The notes under the pieces: generated by a model
Databases searched by the model: none
Told to the model about the DNA's origin: nothing
The model's input: only the letters and a program-made list of their open reading frames with translations
In this document: positions 10,264 to 17,608 of the stretch, in pieces
Numbering within the stretch: position 1 is the stretch's first letter
How the letters are laid out: every line of letters begins with the position of its first letter
Position numbers and translations under genes: made by a program
DNA from: Moraxella sp.
GTDB taxonomy: Bacteria > Pseudomonadota > Gammaproteobacteria > Pseudomonadales > Moraxellaceae
Assembly: GCA_030530785.1 (NCBI GenBank)
Contig: JAUMUJ010000026.1
Span: forward strand, 1-32,134
Direction of reading: 5' to 3'
Length of the DNA: 32,134 nucleotides

Positions 10264-10269
10264 TATAAT
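10264..10269 (+). promoter_or_regulatory. Extended -10 promoter of the lipoprotein gene
   Basis: TGCTATAAT gives an extended -10 element (TATAAT 10264-10269) with only a poor -35 candidate at 10241-10246. It lies about 47 bases before the lipoprotein ATG. Confidence 0.55.
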
Positions 10270-10316
10270 GGGGTGATGGTTGATATTTTCACAACAATCA
10301 TCAAAATGGTATTGTT

Positions 10317-11042
10317 ATGTACAAACCTGTCATATTGTGTGCCATGCTGTCAGTGCTTTTGGTGTTGTCGGGCTGTTATGCTAACCGTGCTTTGATTGAA
10401 GCGGTAGATAAATCCCAAGAATCCCGTTGGGTTGCTACCGACACCAAAGACATCATCATCGCCATCGGCAAACCTGCTAAACCCATTGAAGGTTATGAAA
10501 ATGCACTGGTTTTGGTGGGTCAGCAACACAATTATCTGATTGAGTCTACAGAAGGCAAAAATCAGTTAAAGCGTGTTTTTGAGGCGGTGGATTTACATCA
10601 TTTGAGCGTATATCTGCCCGATGGGCATATCGCTGTTAAAGAAGCTGGAGATTGGCGGTCTTGCCCATCTACTTATGGCTGTGCATGGGACATTGTTTTA
10701 CGGTATGAAAAACCCAACGCACATATTTCTTTAAAAGAGCAAAATGACTTAAAGAATTTGGGTTTTTACTGCTCTGGTGGTGTGATGGATAAAAATCAGG
10801 CAGTCTGTTCTTACTACCCCCATAAAGTCTCCTTTATCCCAGTACAATCAAGCAATCCCAGTGATTTATCCTATCGCCTAAAACAGCCTGTGCCGATAAT
10901 TCGTTACGCATTTCACAAAAATAAAGGCAAGATGACACGTGTGGCGAACATTGCTTTGTCGCCAATCGCCATTGTGTTTGATGTGGTTACGTTTCCGGTT
11001 CAAATGGCGATATGGGACGGAAAGCGGGGCAATCATAATTAA
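10317..11042 (+). CDS. Putative lipoprotein of unknown function
   Basis: A 241-residue protein with a lipoprotein signal: hydrophobic MYKPVILCAMLSVLLVLSGC with lipobox LSGC and modified Cys at residue 20. The body contains 'VATDTKDIIIAIGKPAKPIEGYENALVLVGQQHNYLI' and several Cys residues ('SCPSTYGCAW', 'FYCSGG', 'VCSYYPHK'). It ends with a hydrophobic stretch 'ANIALSPIAIVFDVVTFPVQMAIW', reminiscent of the tails of small YceK/YidQ-type lipoproteins. I do not recognise a named family. It has its own extended -10 promoter and no obvious ribosome-binding site. The next gene has a separate promoter, so this is probably a single-gene unit. Confidence 0.8.
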   Translation: MYKPVILCAMLSVLLVLSGCYANRALIEAVDKSQESRWVATDTKDIIIAIGKPAKPIEGYENALVLVGQQHNYLIESTEGKNQLKRVFEAVDLHHLSVYLPDGHIAVKEAGDWRSCPSTYGCAWDIVLRYEKPNAHISLKEQNDLKNLGFYCSGGVMDKNQAVCSYYPHKVSFIPVQSSNPSDLSYRLKQPVPIIRYAFHKNKGKMTRVANIALSPIAIVFDVVTFPVQMAIWDGKRGNHN

Positions 11043-11043
11043 G

Positions 11044-11072
11044 TTGTGTTAAATTAATGGCTGGGCTATAAT
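11044..11072 (+). promoter_or_regulatory. Promoter of the methyltransferase-flavoprotein pair
   Basis: TTGTGT (11044-11049), a 17-base spacer and TATAAT (11067-11072). The predicted start near 11079 leaves only about 12 bases before the ATG at 11091, and no ribosome-binding site is seen in them. Confidence 0.6.
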
Positions 11073-11090
11073 GATTATTTTGGTTAGAAT

Positions 11091-11729
11091 ATGACTGTAT
11101 CCATTAGCCATCATTTTACCCGCCTGTTTAACCTTACCGCCCTGCACGCCCCCAGAGCGTTTACCCCCATTGATGATACGCCCATTTGTTTAGAGATTGG
11201 GGCAGGTAAGGGCAAGCACGCCTTGATGTTTGCCACTCAAAATCCCGACAAGCACCTGTACGCCATAGAACGCACTGCCGAAAAATTTGGGGCTTTTGAC
11301 AAACTTGCCAAACCTGATAATCTTACCGCCATTCATGCCGATGCCATTGCTTGGACGGCTTATGCACTGTACCCCAAACAAATCCAAATCTGCTTTATTT
11401 TGCACCCCAACCCCGAACCTAAAAACAAAAATCAGCGATTTTTAAACATGCCATTTTTTGAGCTGTTATTATCAAAAATGGCAGACGGCGGGCAAATCAT
11501 TTTGGCAAGTAACATCAAAAATTACATTGATGAAGCCGAAAACTTACTCAATGATGTGTGGCGACTGCCTTATGTCAAACGACAAATAGAAGCCACGTCC
11601 GCCCGCACGCATTTTGAGATAAAGTATCTGGCTCGGGGCGAGAGTTGCCAAGAATTGATTATCACAAAGCCTGTCGGCTATCACACCCGATTTGATGATA
11701 CGTTACCGCTACATTTGAGGGCAGTATGA
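11091..11729 (+). CDS. TrmB-like SAM-dependent methyltransferase, catalytic motif altered
   Basis: The 212-residue protein has a class I methyltransferase SAM site, ICLEIGAGKGKHALMFA, followed by 'NPDKHLYAIERTAEKFG', which lines up with tRNA (guanine-46-N7) methyltransferase TrmB. The segment corresponding to TrmB 'FFPDPWPKxRHxKRR' reads 'FILHPNPEPKNKNQRF': the conserved catalytic Asp is Asn and the basic tRNA-binding cluster is thinned. The C-terminal 'SARTHFEIKYLARGESCQELI' resembles the TrmB end. It is therefore TrmB-related but probably not a standard TrmB; substrate unknown. It overlaps the flavoprotein gene by four bases (ATGA), so the two are coupled. Confidence 0.75.
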   Translation: MTVSISHHFTRLFNLTALHAPRAFTPIDDTPICLEIGAGKGKHALMFATQNPDKHLYAIERTAEKFGAFDKLAKPDNLTAIHADAIAWTAYALYPKQIQICFILHPNPEPKNKNQRFLNMPFFELLLSKMADGGQIILASNIKNYIDEAENLLNDVWRLPYVKRQIEATSARTHFEIKYLARGESCQELIITKPVGYHTRFDDTLPLHLRAV

Positions 11730-12940
11730 CAAGACGGTCGGTCGCCATCATCGGGGCGGGGGCAAGTGGGCTGATGGTGGCAGAGCATTTGTCCGAATAT
11801 GATGTGGATATTTTTGTCTATGAACAAATGCCAAGCGTGGGTCGTAAAATCCTATGGGCGGGTAAAACGGGGCTAAACGTCAGCCATGCCGAGCCGATGG
11901 ATAAATTTGTGAGTCGATACACGCCGTCTGACTGGCTGACACCGTTTTTACAGCGTTGTGATAATGCGTGGGTGGTCAGCTGGCTACATGGCTTGGGCAT
12001 TGAGACTTATGTCGGGTCAAGCGGTCGGATTTTTCCTGTGCAGATGAAGGCGTCCCAGTTTTTAAGGGCGTGGCTACATCGTCTGACATCAAAAGGTGTG
12101 CAGATTTTTTGTCGTCATGAATGCTTGGGATTTGACAAAAACAGCATCACACTTGCCCATGATGGGGCGGTTTTTAGCAAGCAGTTTGACGTGATGGTCT
12201 TGGCGTGTGGAGGTGGTTCTTATAAAAAATTAGGAGCGACAGGCACATGGCAGGCGTGGCTGTCTGATGATGAGCTTACTCCGCTTTTTGCCAGTAATGT
12301 TGGGGTGGTGCGGTCGTGGTCGCCTTATATGGAACGATTTTTTGGTCAGCCCTTAAAAAGGGTGGCTCTATACACAGATAATACGCCCGCATCACAAGGC
12401 GACATCATCATCACACATTATGGCATGGAAAGTGGGCTGATTTATAAATATAACAAAGCCACAAGAGAACAGGGCATGGCGGTGTGGTTGGATTTATTGC
12501 CTGATAAATCGGCAGATGACATCGGGCGGATTTTTGTCAAAAATAAAAAGCAGTCTTTGGCGAACATTTTGCGTAAAACAGGCTTGGACGACATCAAAAT
12601 CGCCCTAATCCGTGAATGCACCGACAAGGCAGACTGGTCAAATCATGAGCGTATGGCGAGCCATATTAAAAAATTGCCCATCGCCTTTGATGGGTTTCGT
12701 CCGATGGACGAAGCGATTAGCACGGGTGGGGGTGTTCGGCGGTCGGCATTGACCCGTGAGTTGCAATTAAAATCCAATCCTTATGTGTTTGTCTGTGGTG
12801 AAATGCTAGACTTTGATGCACCCACGGGCGGTTATCTTTTGACAGCGTGTTTTGCCACAGGGCAAGCGGTGGGGCAAGGTGTGGTCAAGTTTTTGGATTT
12901 AACCGCTAAAACACAAAAGCCCATCTCTAAAATAAAGTAG
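11726..12940 (+). CDS. TIGR03862-type NAD(P)/FAD-dependent flavoprotein
   Basis: A 404-residue flavoprotein of the HI0933/BaiN-like group, closest in pattern to the TIGR03862 subfamily. Seen: FAD-binding VAIIGAGASGLMVAEHLS at the N-terminus, the subfamily motif 'GRKILWAGKTGLNVSHAEP', a middle 'VLACGGGSYKKLGATGTW' and the C-terminal FAD motif 'GEMLDFDAPTGGYLLTACFATG'. The reaction is not known; BaiN homologues reduce bile-acid intermediates in gut bacteria, but that cannot be transferred here. It is coupled to the TrmB-like gene upstream. Its end overlaps the convergent hydrolase gene by 14 bases. Confidence 0.88.
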   Translation: MTRRSVAIIGAGASGLMVAEHLSEYDVDIFVYEQMPSVGRKILWAGKTGLNVSHAEPMDKFVSRYTPSDWLTPFLQRCDNAWVVSWLHGLGIETYVGSSGRIFPVQMKASQFLRAWLHRLTSKGVQIFCRHECLGFDKNSITLAHDGAVFSKQFDVMVLACGGGSYKKLGATGTWQAWLSDDELTPLFASNVGVVRSWSPYMERFFGQPLKRVALYTDNTPASQGDIIITHYGMESGLIYKYNKATREQGMAVWLDLLPDKSADDIGRIFVKNKKQSLANILRKTGLDDIKIALIRECTDKADWSNHERMASHIKKLPIAFDGFRPMDEAISTGGGVRRSALTRELQLKSNPYVFVCGEMLDFDAPTGGYLLTACFATGQAVGQGVVKFLDLTAKTQKPISKIK

Positions 12941-13640
12941 GTATGGGGCTTGATTGGCTAAATCTGCCATGTGTTAAAAAATGAATCACTTCGTTGGCAG
13001 TGGTGCGGTCGGTCAAAAATCCCGTGTGGCTCACAGGCAAAACAAGATAATCGCTTGCTCCGATGAGTGGGGTCTCAGACAGATAAACTGTGCCGTCATT
13101 TTGGCGAGCTTTATCGTCTAAGTTTTGGCGGTGGTTGTGATGGCTTAAAATTGGTAAACCTAAGCCCATTGGGCGAGTGCCTGCGATGACCCCCATCTTG
13201 ATGCCATCGGGCAGGGCAGGGCATTGACCATCTAAGGCGTTGGGGTAGGCACGGCACACAAGAGGGGGTAGGATTTTATTGACATAATCAGCACAAATAC
13301 TGCCCTGATGCGGTGTGCCAAGTGTAACACAGTAAGACACGTTCCAGTTTTGTCCATAATTCGCCAAAAAATGTCGTATCACCAAACCGCCCAAGCTATG
13401 CCCTACCAAGTGAATGGGCGAGCCGTCATGATGGTTGGTCAGCCAGTTGTGGAGTTTTTGGCTATGAGCGTCTATGGGTTGGGTGAGACTGTGATAGCTT
13501 GGGGCATGGGTAGTAAAGCCCGCCAAAGCGAGCTTTTTGGATAAGGGGTGCATATAGACCCCGTGCATATGTAACCCATGAATGAGTAGGACAGTGGGCT
13601 TATTTGCCACGATAGGTAATGCGTCCTTTGGATAGGTCAT
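12927..13640 (-). CDS. Alpha/beta hydrolase, lipase/esterase type
   Basis: A 237-residue cytoplasmic hydrolase. [12 protein letters not shown] gives the oxyanion-hole strand, GHSLGG the nucleophile elbow (Ser), followed by '[10 protein letters not shown]' as in triacylglycerol lipase-like and PGAP1-like proteins, and 'VSHTGFL' provides the probable catalytic His. No signal peptide is seen. The ATG at 13640 overlaps the end of infA by 41 bases; a GTG at 13610 would cut the overlap to 11 bases and still keep the whole fold, so the start is uncertain. It is probably transcribed with infA. Substrate unknown. Confidence 0.85.
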   Translation of the reverse strand: MTYPKDALPIVANKPTVLLIHGLHMHGVYMHPLSKKLALAGFTTHAPSYHSLTQPIDAHSQKLHNWLTNHHDGSPIHLVGHSLGGLVIRHFLANYGQNWNVSYCVTLGTPHQGSICADYVNKILPPLVCRAYPNALDGQCPALPDGIKMGVIAGTRPMGLGLPILSHHNHRQNLDDKARQNDGTVYLSETPLIGASDYLVLPVSHTGFLTDRTTANEVIHFLTHGRFSQSSPIPTLF

Positions 13641-13821
13641 AAGGGGTCATCTCAACTTTGACACGGTCGCCTGTCAAGATGCGGATATAGTGCTTACGCA
13701 TTTTACCTGAAATATGGGCGATGATTTCGTGTCCGTTGTCTAGGCGGACTTTAAATAGGGTGTTGGGTAAGGTGTCAATCACTTCACCTTCAAATTCTAT
13801 GATGTCGTCTTTTTTTGCCAT
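13600..13821 (-). CDS. infA: Translation initiation factor IF-1
   Basis: IF-1 occupies the ribosomal A site during initiation. The 73-residue product has the whole OB-fold sequence characteristic of IF-1: '[20 protein letters not shown]' then '[20 protein letters not shown]' and '[18 protein letters not shown]'. Length is the family norm (72). A -10 element (13849-13854) about 25 bases upstream gives it its own promoter. The hydrolase gene downstream overlaps its end. Confidence 0.98.
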   Translation of the reverse strand: MAKKDDIIEFEGEVIDTLPNTLFKVRLDNGHEIIAHISGKMRKHYIRILTGDRVKVEMTPYDLSKGRITYRGK

Positions 13822-13848
13822 AATGTTGGTTGGATAAATAAAAGATGT

Positions 13849-13877
13849 ATTATAAGTGAAAATCTGATAAAAATCCA
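13849..13877 (-). promoter_or_regulatory. infA promoter
   Basis: On the minus strand TGGATT (13872-13877), a 17-base spacer and a perfect TATAAT (13849-13854), about 28 bases from the infA start codon. The -35 is weak (three of six). Confidence 0.55.
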
Positions 13878-13905
13878 GTATTTTTCATGGCGATAAACAC
13901 ATCAC

Positions 13906-14718
13906 TTAGTCCATTTCGGGCAGCCCTAGCCAAAGTGGGGTAAGTGGCAAAGATGGCAGAAGTTTACTAAATTCATCGGGATAATAGGCATTGACAAAAT
14001 ACAGACCATCAGCATCTGCGGTGGGAGGCAGGCGTGAGCGGTCTTTGGCTTGGATAAGGCTTGGCAAGTCGTCCACAGACAGTTTTCCCGTCCCTACCGC
14101 AAACAGTGTTCCCATGATGTTGCGTACCATGTGGTGTAAAAAACCGTCTGCCTGAATGTCCAGCACCAAATACGCCCCATGTCTAAATAGGCGAATGTGA
14201 TGAATGTCTCGCACGGGTTTTTTGGATTGACACAGCGATGAGCGAAAACTGCTAAAATCCTGCGTGCCTGTCAGATGGTGTGTTGCTTGTACCATCTTAT
14301 CTACATCAAGCGGTTCATAAAAATGGGTAACTTGATGACGCAAGATGGCAGGGCGATAGGGTTGGTTTAATGTGATGTAGCGATAACGCCGAGCAATCGC
14401 ACCAAAGCGGGCATGAAAGGTGTCAGGCATGGGGACAATCCACCGAAGGGCGATGTCATCAGGCAGTAGGGTATTTGCTCCCCTGAGCCATTGATGCTCA
14501 GTACGCTTGGCACTTGTGATAAAATGAGCGACCATGTTACCTGCGTGAACGCCAGCATCTGTGCGACCTGCACAGATGACTTCTATGGGGTGGTTGGCGA
14601 TGGTGGATAGGGCGGTTTCAAGGCGGGCTTGGACGCTGTCTACTTCCTGCTGACGTTGCCAGCCTTTATAGTGTGTGCCGATAAATTCAACACCGATGGC
14701 GTAGGTTTGTGTGGTCAT
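13906..14718 (-). CDS. truA: tRNA pseudouridine(38-40) synthase
   Basis: TruA makes pseudouridine at positions 38-40 of the tRNA anticodon arm. The 270-residue protein starts 'YAIGVEFIGTHYKGWQRQ' and contains the catalytic-Asp motif CAGRTDAGVHAGNMVAHF and the 'FSSFRSSLCQSKKPVRDI' and 'FLHHMVRNIMGTL' motifs of the family. It lies nine bases after the asparaginase gene, so the two are probably one transcript. infA downstream has its own promoter. Confidence 0.96.
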   Translation of the reverse strand: MTTQTYAIGVEFIGTHYKGWQRQQEVDSVQARLETALSTIANHPIEVICAGRTDAGVHAGNMVAHFITSAKRTEHQWLRGANTLLPDDIALRWIVPMPDTFHARFGAIARRYRYITLNQPYRPAILRHQVTHFYEPLDVDKMVQATHHLTGTQDFSSFRSSLCQSKKPVRDIHHIRLFRHGAYLVLDIQADGFLHHMVRNIMGTLFAVGTGKLSVDDLPSLIQAKDRSRLPPTADADGLYFVNAYYPDEFSKLLPSLPLTPLWLGLPEMD

Positions 14719-14727
14719 GTTTAAAAG

Positions 14728-15663
14728 TTACCAATTATCAAAGGTTAAGTTATCGCTCAAATACAGCCAAAGCAGTTTACCATAAATCCCTGCCACCGTC
14801 AGCTCTTTGCCTGACCACACGCCATACTCATACTGCCACGCTCCTGCCCCATAGTCTGCCGACACCCCACCAAAGGCACACATACTGGTACAGACGACAG
14901 GCACACTCCGATTTGTCAGGGCGTTTAGTGATGAGATGACGTCGGGCGATGATGGCACGTTGCCTGCCCCAAAGGCGATGAGTATCACGGCGATGGCATC
15001 TGTGTTAAGCTCATCGGCTAAGACATCGGGACTATTGGGGGTGAGATAAATGGTCTTAATAGGAGCGGTGGGGTTTTTAAAATCGCCTTTGGGCGGACGA
15101 ATATTAAAGGGTGTGGGCGGGTGTGTGATGGGCAAGCCGATAAAGGCATGATTGTCTTTGCTGTGGATTTTTTGGGTATTATTTGCCCAAAAAACATCAC
15201 CAACCACCACAAACACGCCAAATTTATCCATGTGGGTCAGACAAAGTGATAAATTCTGCCAAGCGTCCCCTGTTTTATCAATGGTGTAAGGGGTGGTGGT
15301 TGGGTTAAACAAGGGGTGCATACTGCCCGTGATAAATACGCTGACATCGTTTAAATAAGCCAAAGCATTTGATAAAAACGCCCCCAAAAAACTTAGTGTG
15401 TCTGTGCCTGTGATGAGCATGAACCGCCGAGCTCCTTGATGATAAGCGTCTGTGATGAGATGATAAAAATGAACAAAATCGCTTGGAGCAAGATGACTGC
15501 TGTCTTTGACGATGTGATTTGACAGTAGCACAAATTCATCATCTTGGTGGTCTAACAGCGATAAAAACGCAGGTAAAAACTGAGTGGCAGGTAAGGGAGA
15601 TAGGGGCGTGCCATGACAACCAAATGTCCCGCCAGCATAGATAAGGTGGATGGGTAAATTCAT
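14728..15663 (-). CDS. L-asparaginase, cytoplasmic type I-like
   Basis: A 311-residue protein of the asparaginase/glutaminase family, expected to hydrolyse asparagine to aspartate and ammonia. It starts at the first strand: 'HLIYAGGTFGCHG' carries the nucleophilic Thr of motif 1, and 'ITGTDTLSFLGAFLSNALAY' is the second Thr-Asp motif. There is no signal peptide, so it is cytoplasmic. It is rather short compared with E. coli AnsA (338), and motif 1 has AGGTFG in place of the usual TGGTI, so substrate preference is uncertain. The upstream -10 element puts the transcription start only a few bases before the ATG. Confidence 0.85.
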   Translation of the reverse strand: MNLPIHLIYAGGTFGCHGTPLSPLPATQFLPAFLSLLDHQDDEFVLLSNHIVKDSSHLAPSDFVHFYHLITDAYHQGARRFMLITGTDTLSFLGAFLSNALAYLNDVSVFITGSMHPLFNPTTTPYTIDKTGDAWQNLSLCLTHMDKFGVFVVVGDVFWANNTQKIHSKDNHAFIGLPITHPPTPFNIRPPKGDFKNPTAPIKTIYLTPNSPDVLADELNTDAIAVILIAFGAGNVPSSPDVISSLNALTNRSVPVVCTSMCAFGGVSADYGAGAWQYEYGVWSGKELTVAGIYGKLLWLYLSDNLTFDNW

Positions 15664-15673
15664 AAAATTGGTA

Positions 15674-15682
15674 ATTATAACA
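15674..15682 (-). promoter_or_regulatory. Extended -10 promoter before the asparaginase gene
   Basis: Minus strand TGTTATAAT with TATAAT at 15674-15679 and no good -35. The expected transcription start is about 15667, four bases from the ATG (15663), which would make a nearly leaderless mRNA. Confidence 0.45.
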
Positions 15683-15694
15683 CGCCTAAGTAAA

Positions 15695-15722
15695 TAAAAA
15701 AAGACGCACGTTGTGTGCGTCT
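15695..15722 (-). terminator. Terminator of the fimV transcript
   Basis: Exact 8-base stem AGACGCAC (15702-15709) and GTGCGTCT (15715-15722) with a five-base loop. Read on the minus strand, the stem is followed by a run of T. It lies 12 bases beyond the FimV C-terminal half gene. Confidence 0.88.
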
Positions 15723-15734
15723 GGTTTTGTGATA

Positions 15735-17495
15735 TTAAGCCAAGGTTGTTATTAGAGATTGGGCTTCTTGTTTTTGGGGGGTTGAACCATCTTGGGCGAC
15801 TTCTTGGAGCAGTCGCTTGGCACTGTCATACTCGCCAAATTCTATGTACTGCTTGGCAAGCTCTAAGGTTACTTGAATGCCATCATCGGCAGGCGTGGTC
15901 AGGCTTGCTTCTAGCGTGCTGGCAGGAGCGGGCGTGGCAACAGGGGGTGCATTAGGTGTGCTGTCTGTCATGTCAGCCCAGTCAAAATCCCCGATGGTAT
16001 CAGTTTTGGGAACATCAGACTGAACGGTAATGGCGGGTGCAACATTTAACGGCTCTTGGGTGCTAAGATTGTCATCTGATGTGGTGTCTGATGATGCCAA
16101 GTCAAATGAGAAGTCGCCAAAGTCATCTGCTTGTGTAACTTCTGCTTTTGGTGGGTCAAAACTCGGTGCCATGCTGGTGCCCGATGTATCCAACCCAAAT
16201 GCTAAGCCAACATCATCTGCTTTGTCTTGTATGACTTCTGCTTGTGCTAAGTTATCAGTATCTTGAATGTCAAAACTTGGCGTGGCATCAGTAGATGGCT
16301 CAAATGCTAATCCTGCGTCATCATCTGCTTTGATGGTGGTTTCGGAGGCAGTTTGGGTAGCAGTGTCAGTTTCTAGTGATAACTGCGAGAAATCATACTC
16401 ATTGGTGGGTTTATCGTCTTGCTTGGCAACCTGTGGGGCTGTCATGCTGTCTTGGCTGTCAGTACCAAAATCAAAGTCAAACGCCAAATCGGCTGATGGT
16501 TGGGCTTTGGTGTCTGTGTCTGTCAGTGCAAAATCAACGGTAAACGCATCGTCAGTTTGGACTTTGGGAATGTCTGGTGCGGGTGCCAAGTCTAGCCCGC
16601 CATCTGTTGATGGCACATCAAGATTTACCGCAGTGTCAGTGGTGGTTTGTAAGTTAGGTAAGGCGGTGCTTGGTGTGTCAAAACCAAAATCCAATTCGTC
16701 AAGCTCTGCCAGCTCATCAGGAGCTTGGGTGGGCTTGGGGGCTGTTTGCTTAAATATTTCATCAATGTCAGAGCCGAATACCACATTTTGGGGTGTGGTC
16801 TGTTCGGGGGTCTGATGAGTGCTAACAGGCGTGGCAGATGGTTGGGGCTGTACTGGCTCATTGATATCAAAGTCCAACTCAAAAACTTCATCAGGCACAT
16901 CTTGTGGCACAGGCTGTGGAGTAGGTTTGACCGATGCTGTTTGATTGGTGGATTTATCAAATTCTATGGTGTTAATTTGCACAGGTTTTGCAGGGGTGGG
17001 TGTGGGAGCAGGTGGTTGTGTGTTGGTCGCTCCGTCATCAACAAGCGTTTTGAGCATATTGGCTTCTTGGACGGTTTTTTCATCAGCGATTTCACAGATT
17101 CTTTGATGAAGTTGATTAAAAGCGACGTGCTGTCCTGTCAGTCCATAAACCTGCAAGAGTTTTAGCATTGCTTTGGTGTGGCGTGGATTGGTCATCAAAA
17201 GGCGTTTTAGCTCATTGATGGCACTGGGATAATCCTGATTTTGGACATACATCTCTGTGGCTTCAAGGTCGTCTTTTGGTTTTTGAACCTGCTCGGCTTG
17301 CTGTGCAGACAAGGCGTTGGCGATGTCTTGGTCGGACAAAAGGCGTGGGTCAGCCATCTTGATGTTGGGCTGTTTATCAATGCTTGGGAGTCTGGGTAGC
17401 CTGCCTTGCTTATTTTGTAGTTTTTGTAGTACAAACCATGCGATGACGGCAATGACGATAAGAGCAATCGCAATAAAAAGTAATGTTTTAGTCAT
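15735..17495 (-). CDS. FimV C-terminal half: membrane-anchored acidic TPR protein
   Basis: The 586-residue product corresponds to the inner-membrane and cytoplasmic half of FimV, a hub for type IV pilus function and polar signalling in Pseudomonas. Residues 4-22 form one membrane segment, followed by a short basic stretch. A TPR-like region (about 80-150: 'YVQNQDYPSAINELKRLLMTNPRHTKAMLKLLQVYGLTGQ') comes next, then a long acidic low-complexity region rich in Asp-Phe-Asp units such as 'LAFDFDFGTD' and 'FGDFSFDLAS'. The end is the FimV C-terminal domain 'VTLELAKQYIEFGEYDSAKRLLQEVA'. The start at 17495 has GGAGAT seven bases upstream. The FimV N-terminal half is a separate gene just upstream. 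The identification is good; the split is discussed in the findings. Confidence 0.85.
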   Translation of the reverse strand: MTKTLLFIAIALIVIAVIAWFVLQKLQNKQGRLPRLPSIDKQPNIKMADPRLLSDQDIANALSAQQAEQVQKPKDDLEATEMYVQNQDYPSAINELKRLLMTNPRHTKAMLKLLQVYGLTGQHVAFNQLHQRICEIADEKTVQEANMLKTLVDDGATNTQPPAPTPTPAKPVQINTIEFDKSTNQTASVKPTPQPVPQDVPDEVFELDFDINEPVQPQPSATPVSTHQTPEQTTPQNVVFGSDIDEIFKQTAPKPTQAPDELAELDELDFGFDTPSTALPNLQTTTDTAVNLDVPSTDGGLDLAPAPDIPKVQTDDAFTVDFALTDTDTKAQPSADLAFDFDFGTDSQDSMTAPQVAKQDDKPTNEYDFSQLSLETDTATQTASETTIKADDDAGLAFEPSTDATPSFDIQDTDNLAQAEVIQDKADDVGLAFGLDTSGTSMAPSFDPPKAEVTQADDFGDFSFDLASSDTTSDDNLSTQEPLNVAPAITVQSDVPKTDTIGDFDWADMTDSTPNAPPVATPAPASTLEASLTTPADDGIQVTLELAKQYIEFGEYDSAKRLLQEVAQDGSTPQKQEAQSLITTLA

Positions 17496-17531
17496 AAAAT
17501 CTCCGATAATCAAGCGACATGGCTTGATGAT

Positions 17532-17583
17532 GGCAAGTCAATGTGTTAAATGGTTAAATTTTATCACATTTTGATGACTTGCC
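17532..17583 (-). repeat. Long stem-loop between the two fimV half genes
   Basis: GGCAAGTC (17532-17539) pairs with GACTTGCC (17576-17583), and AATGTG (17540-17545) with CACATT (17565-17570). The stem has 14 pairs with a five-base bulge on one side and a 19-base loop. It occupies most of the 113-base spacer between the FimV halves. No T run follows on the minus strand, so it is not a plain terminator. An mRNA stabiliser, processing site or operator is possible. Confidence 0.7.
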
Positions 17584-17608
17584 AAGTGTTTAAACCAGAC
17601 CCGTTTGT

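Noticed and set aside
11929-11940. GCCGTCTGA, close to the Neisseria uptake word GCCGTCTGAA.
   Set aside because: It lies inside the flavoprotein coding sequence, lacks the last base and occurs once; it fits chance.
16030-16815. Long plus-strand frames opposite the FimV C-terminal half.
   Set aside because: They mirror the low-complexity acidic coding region (Ser/Val/Ala-rich artefacts) and have no start signals.
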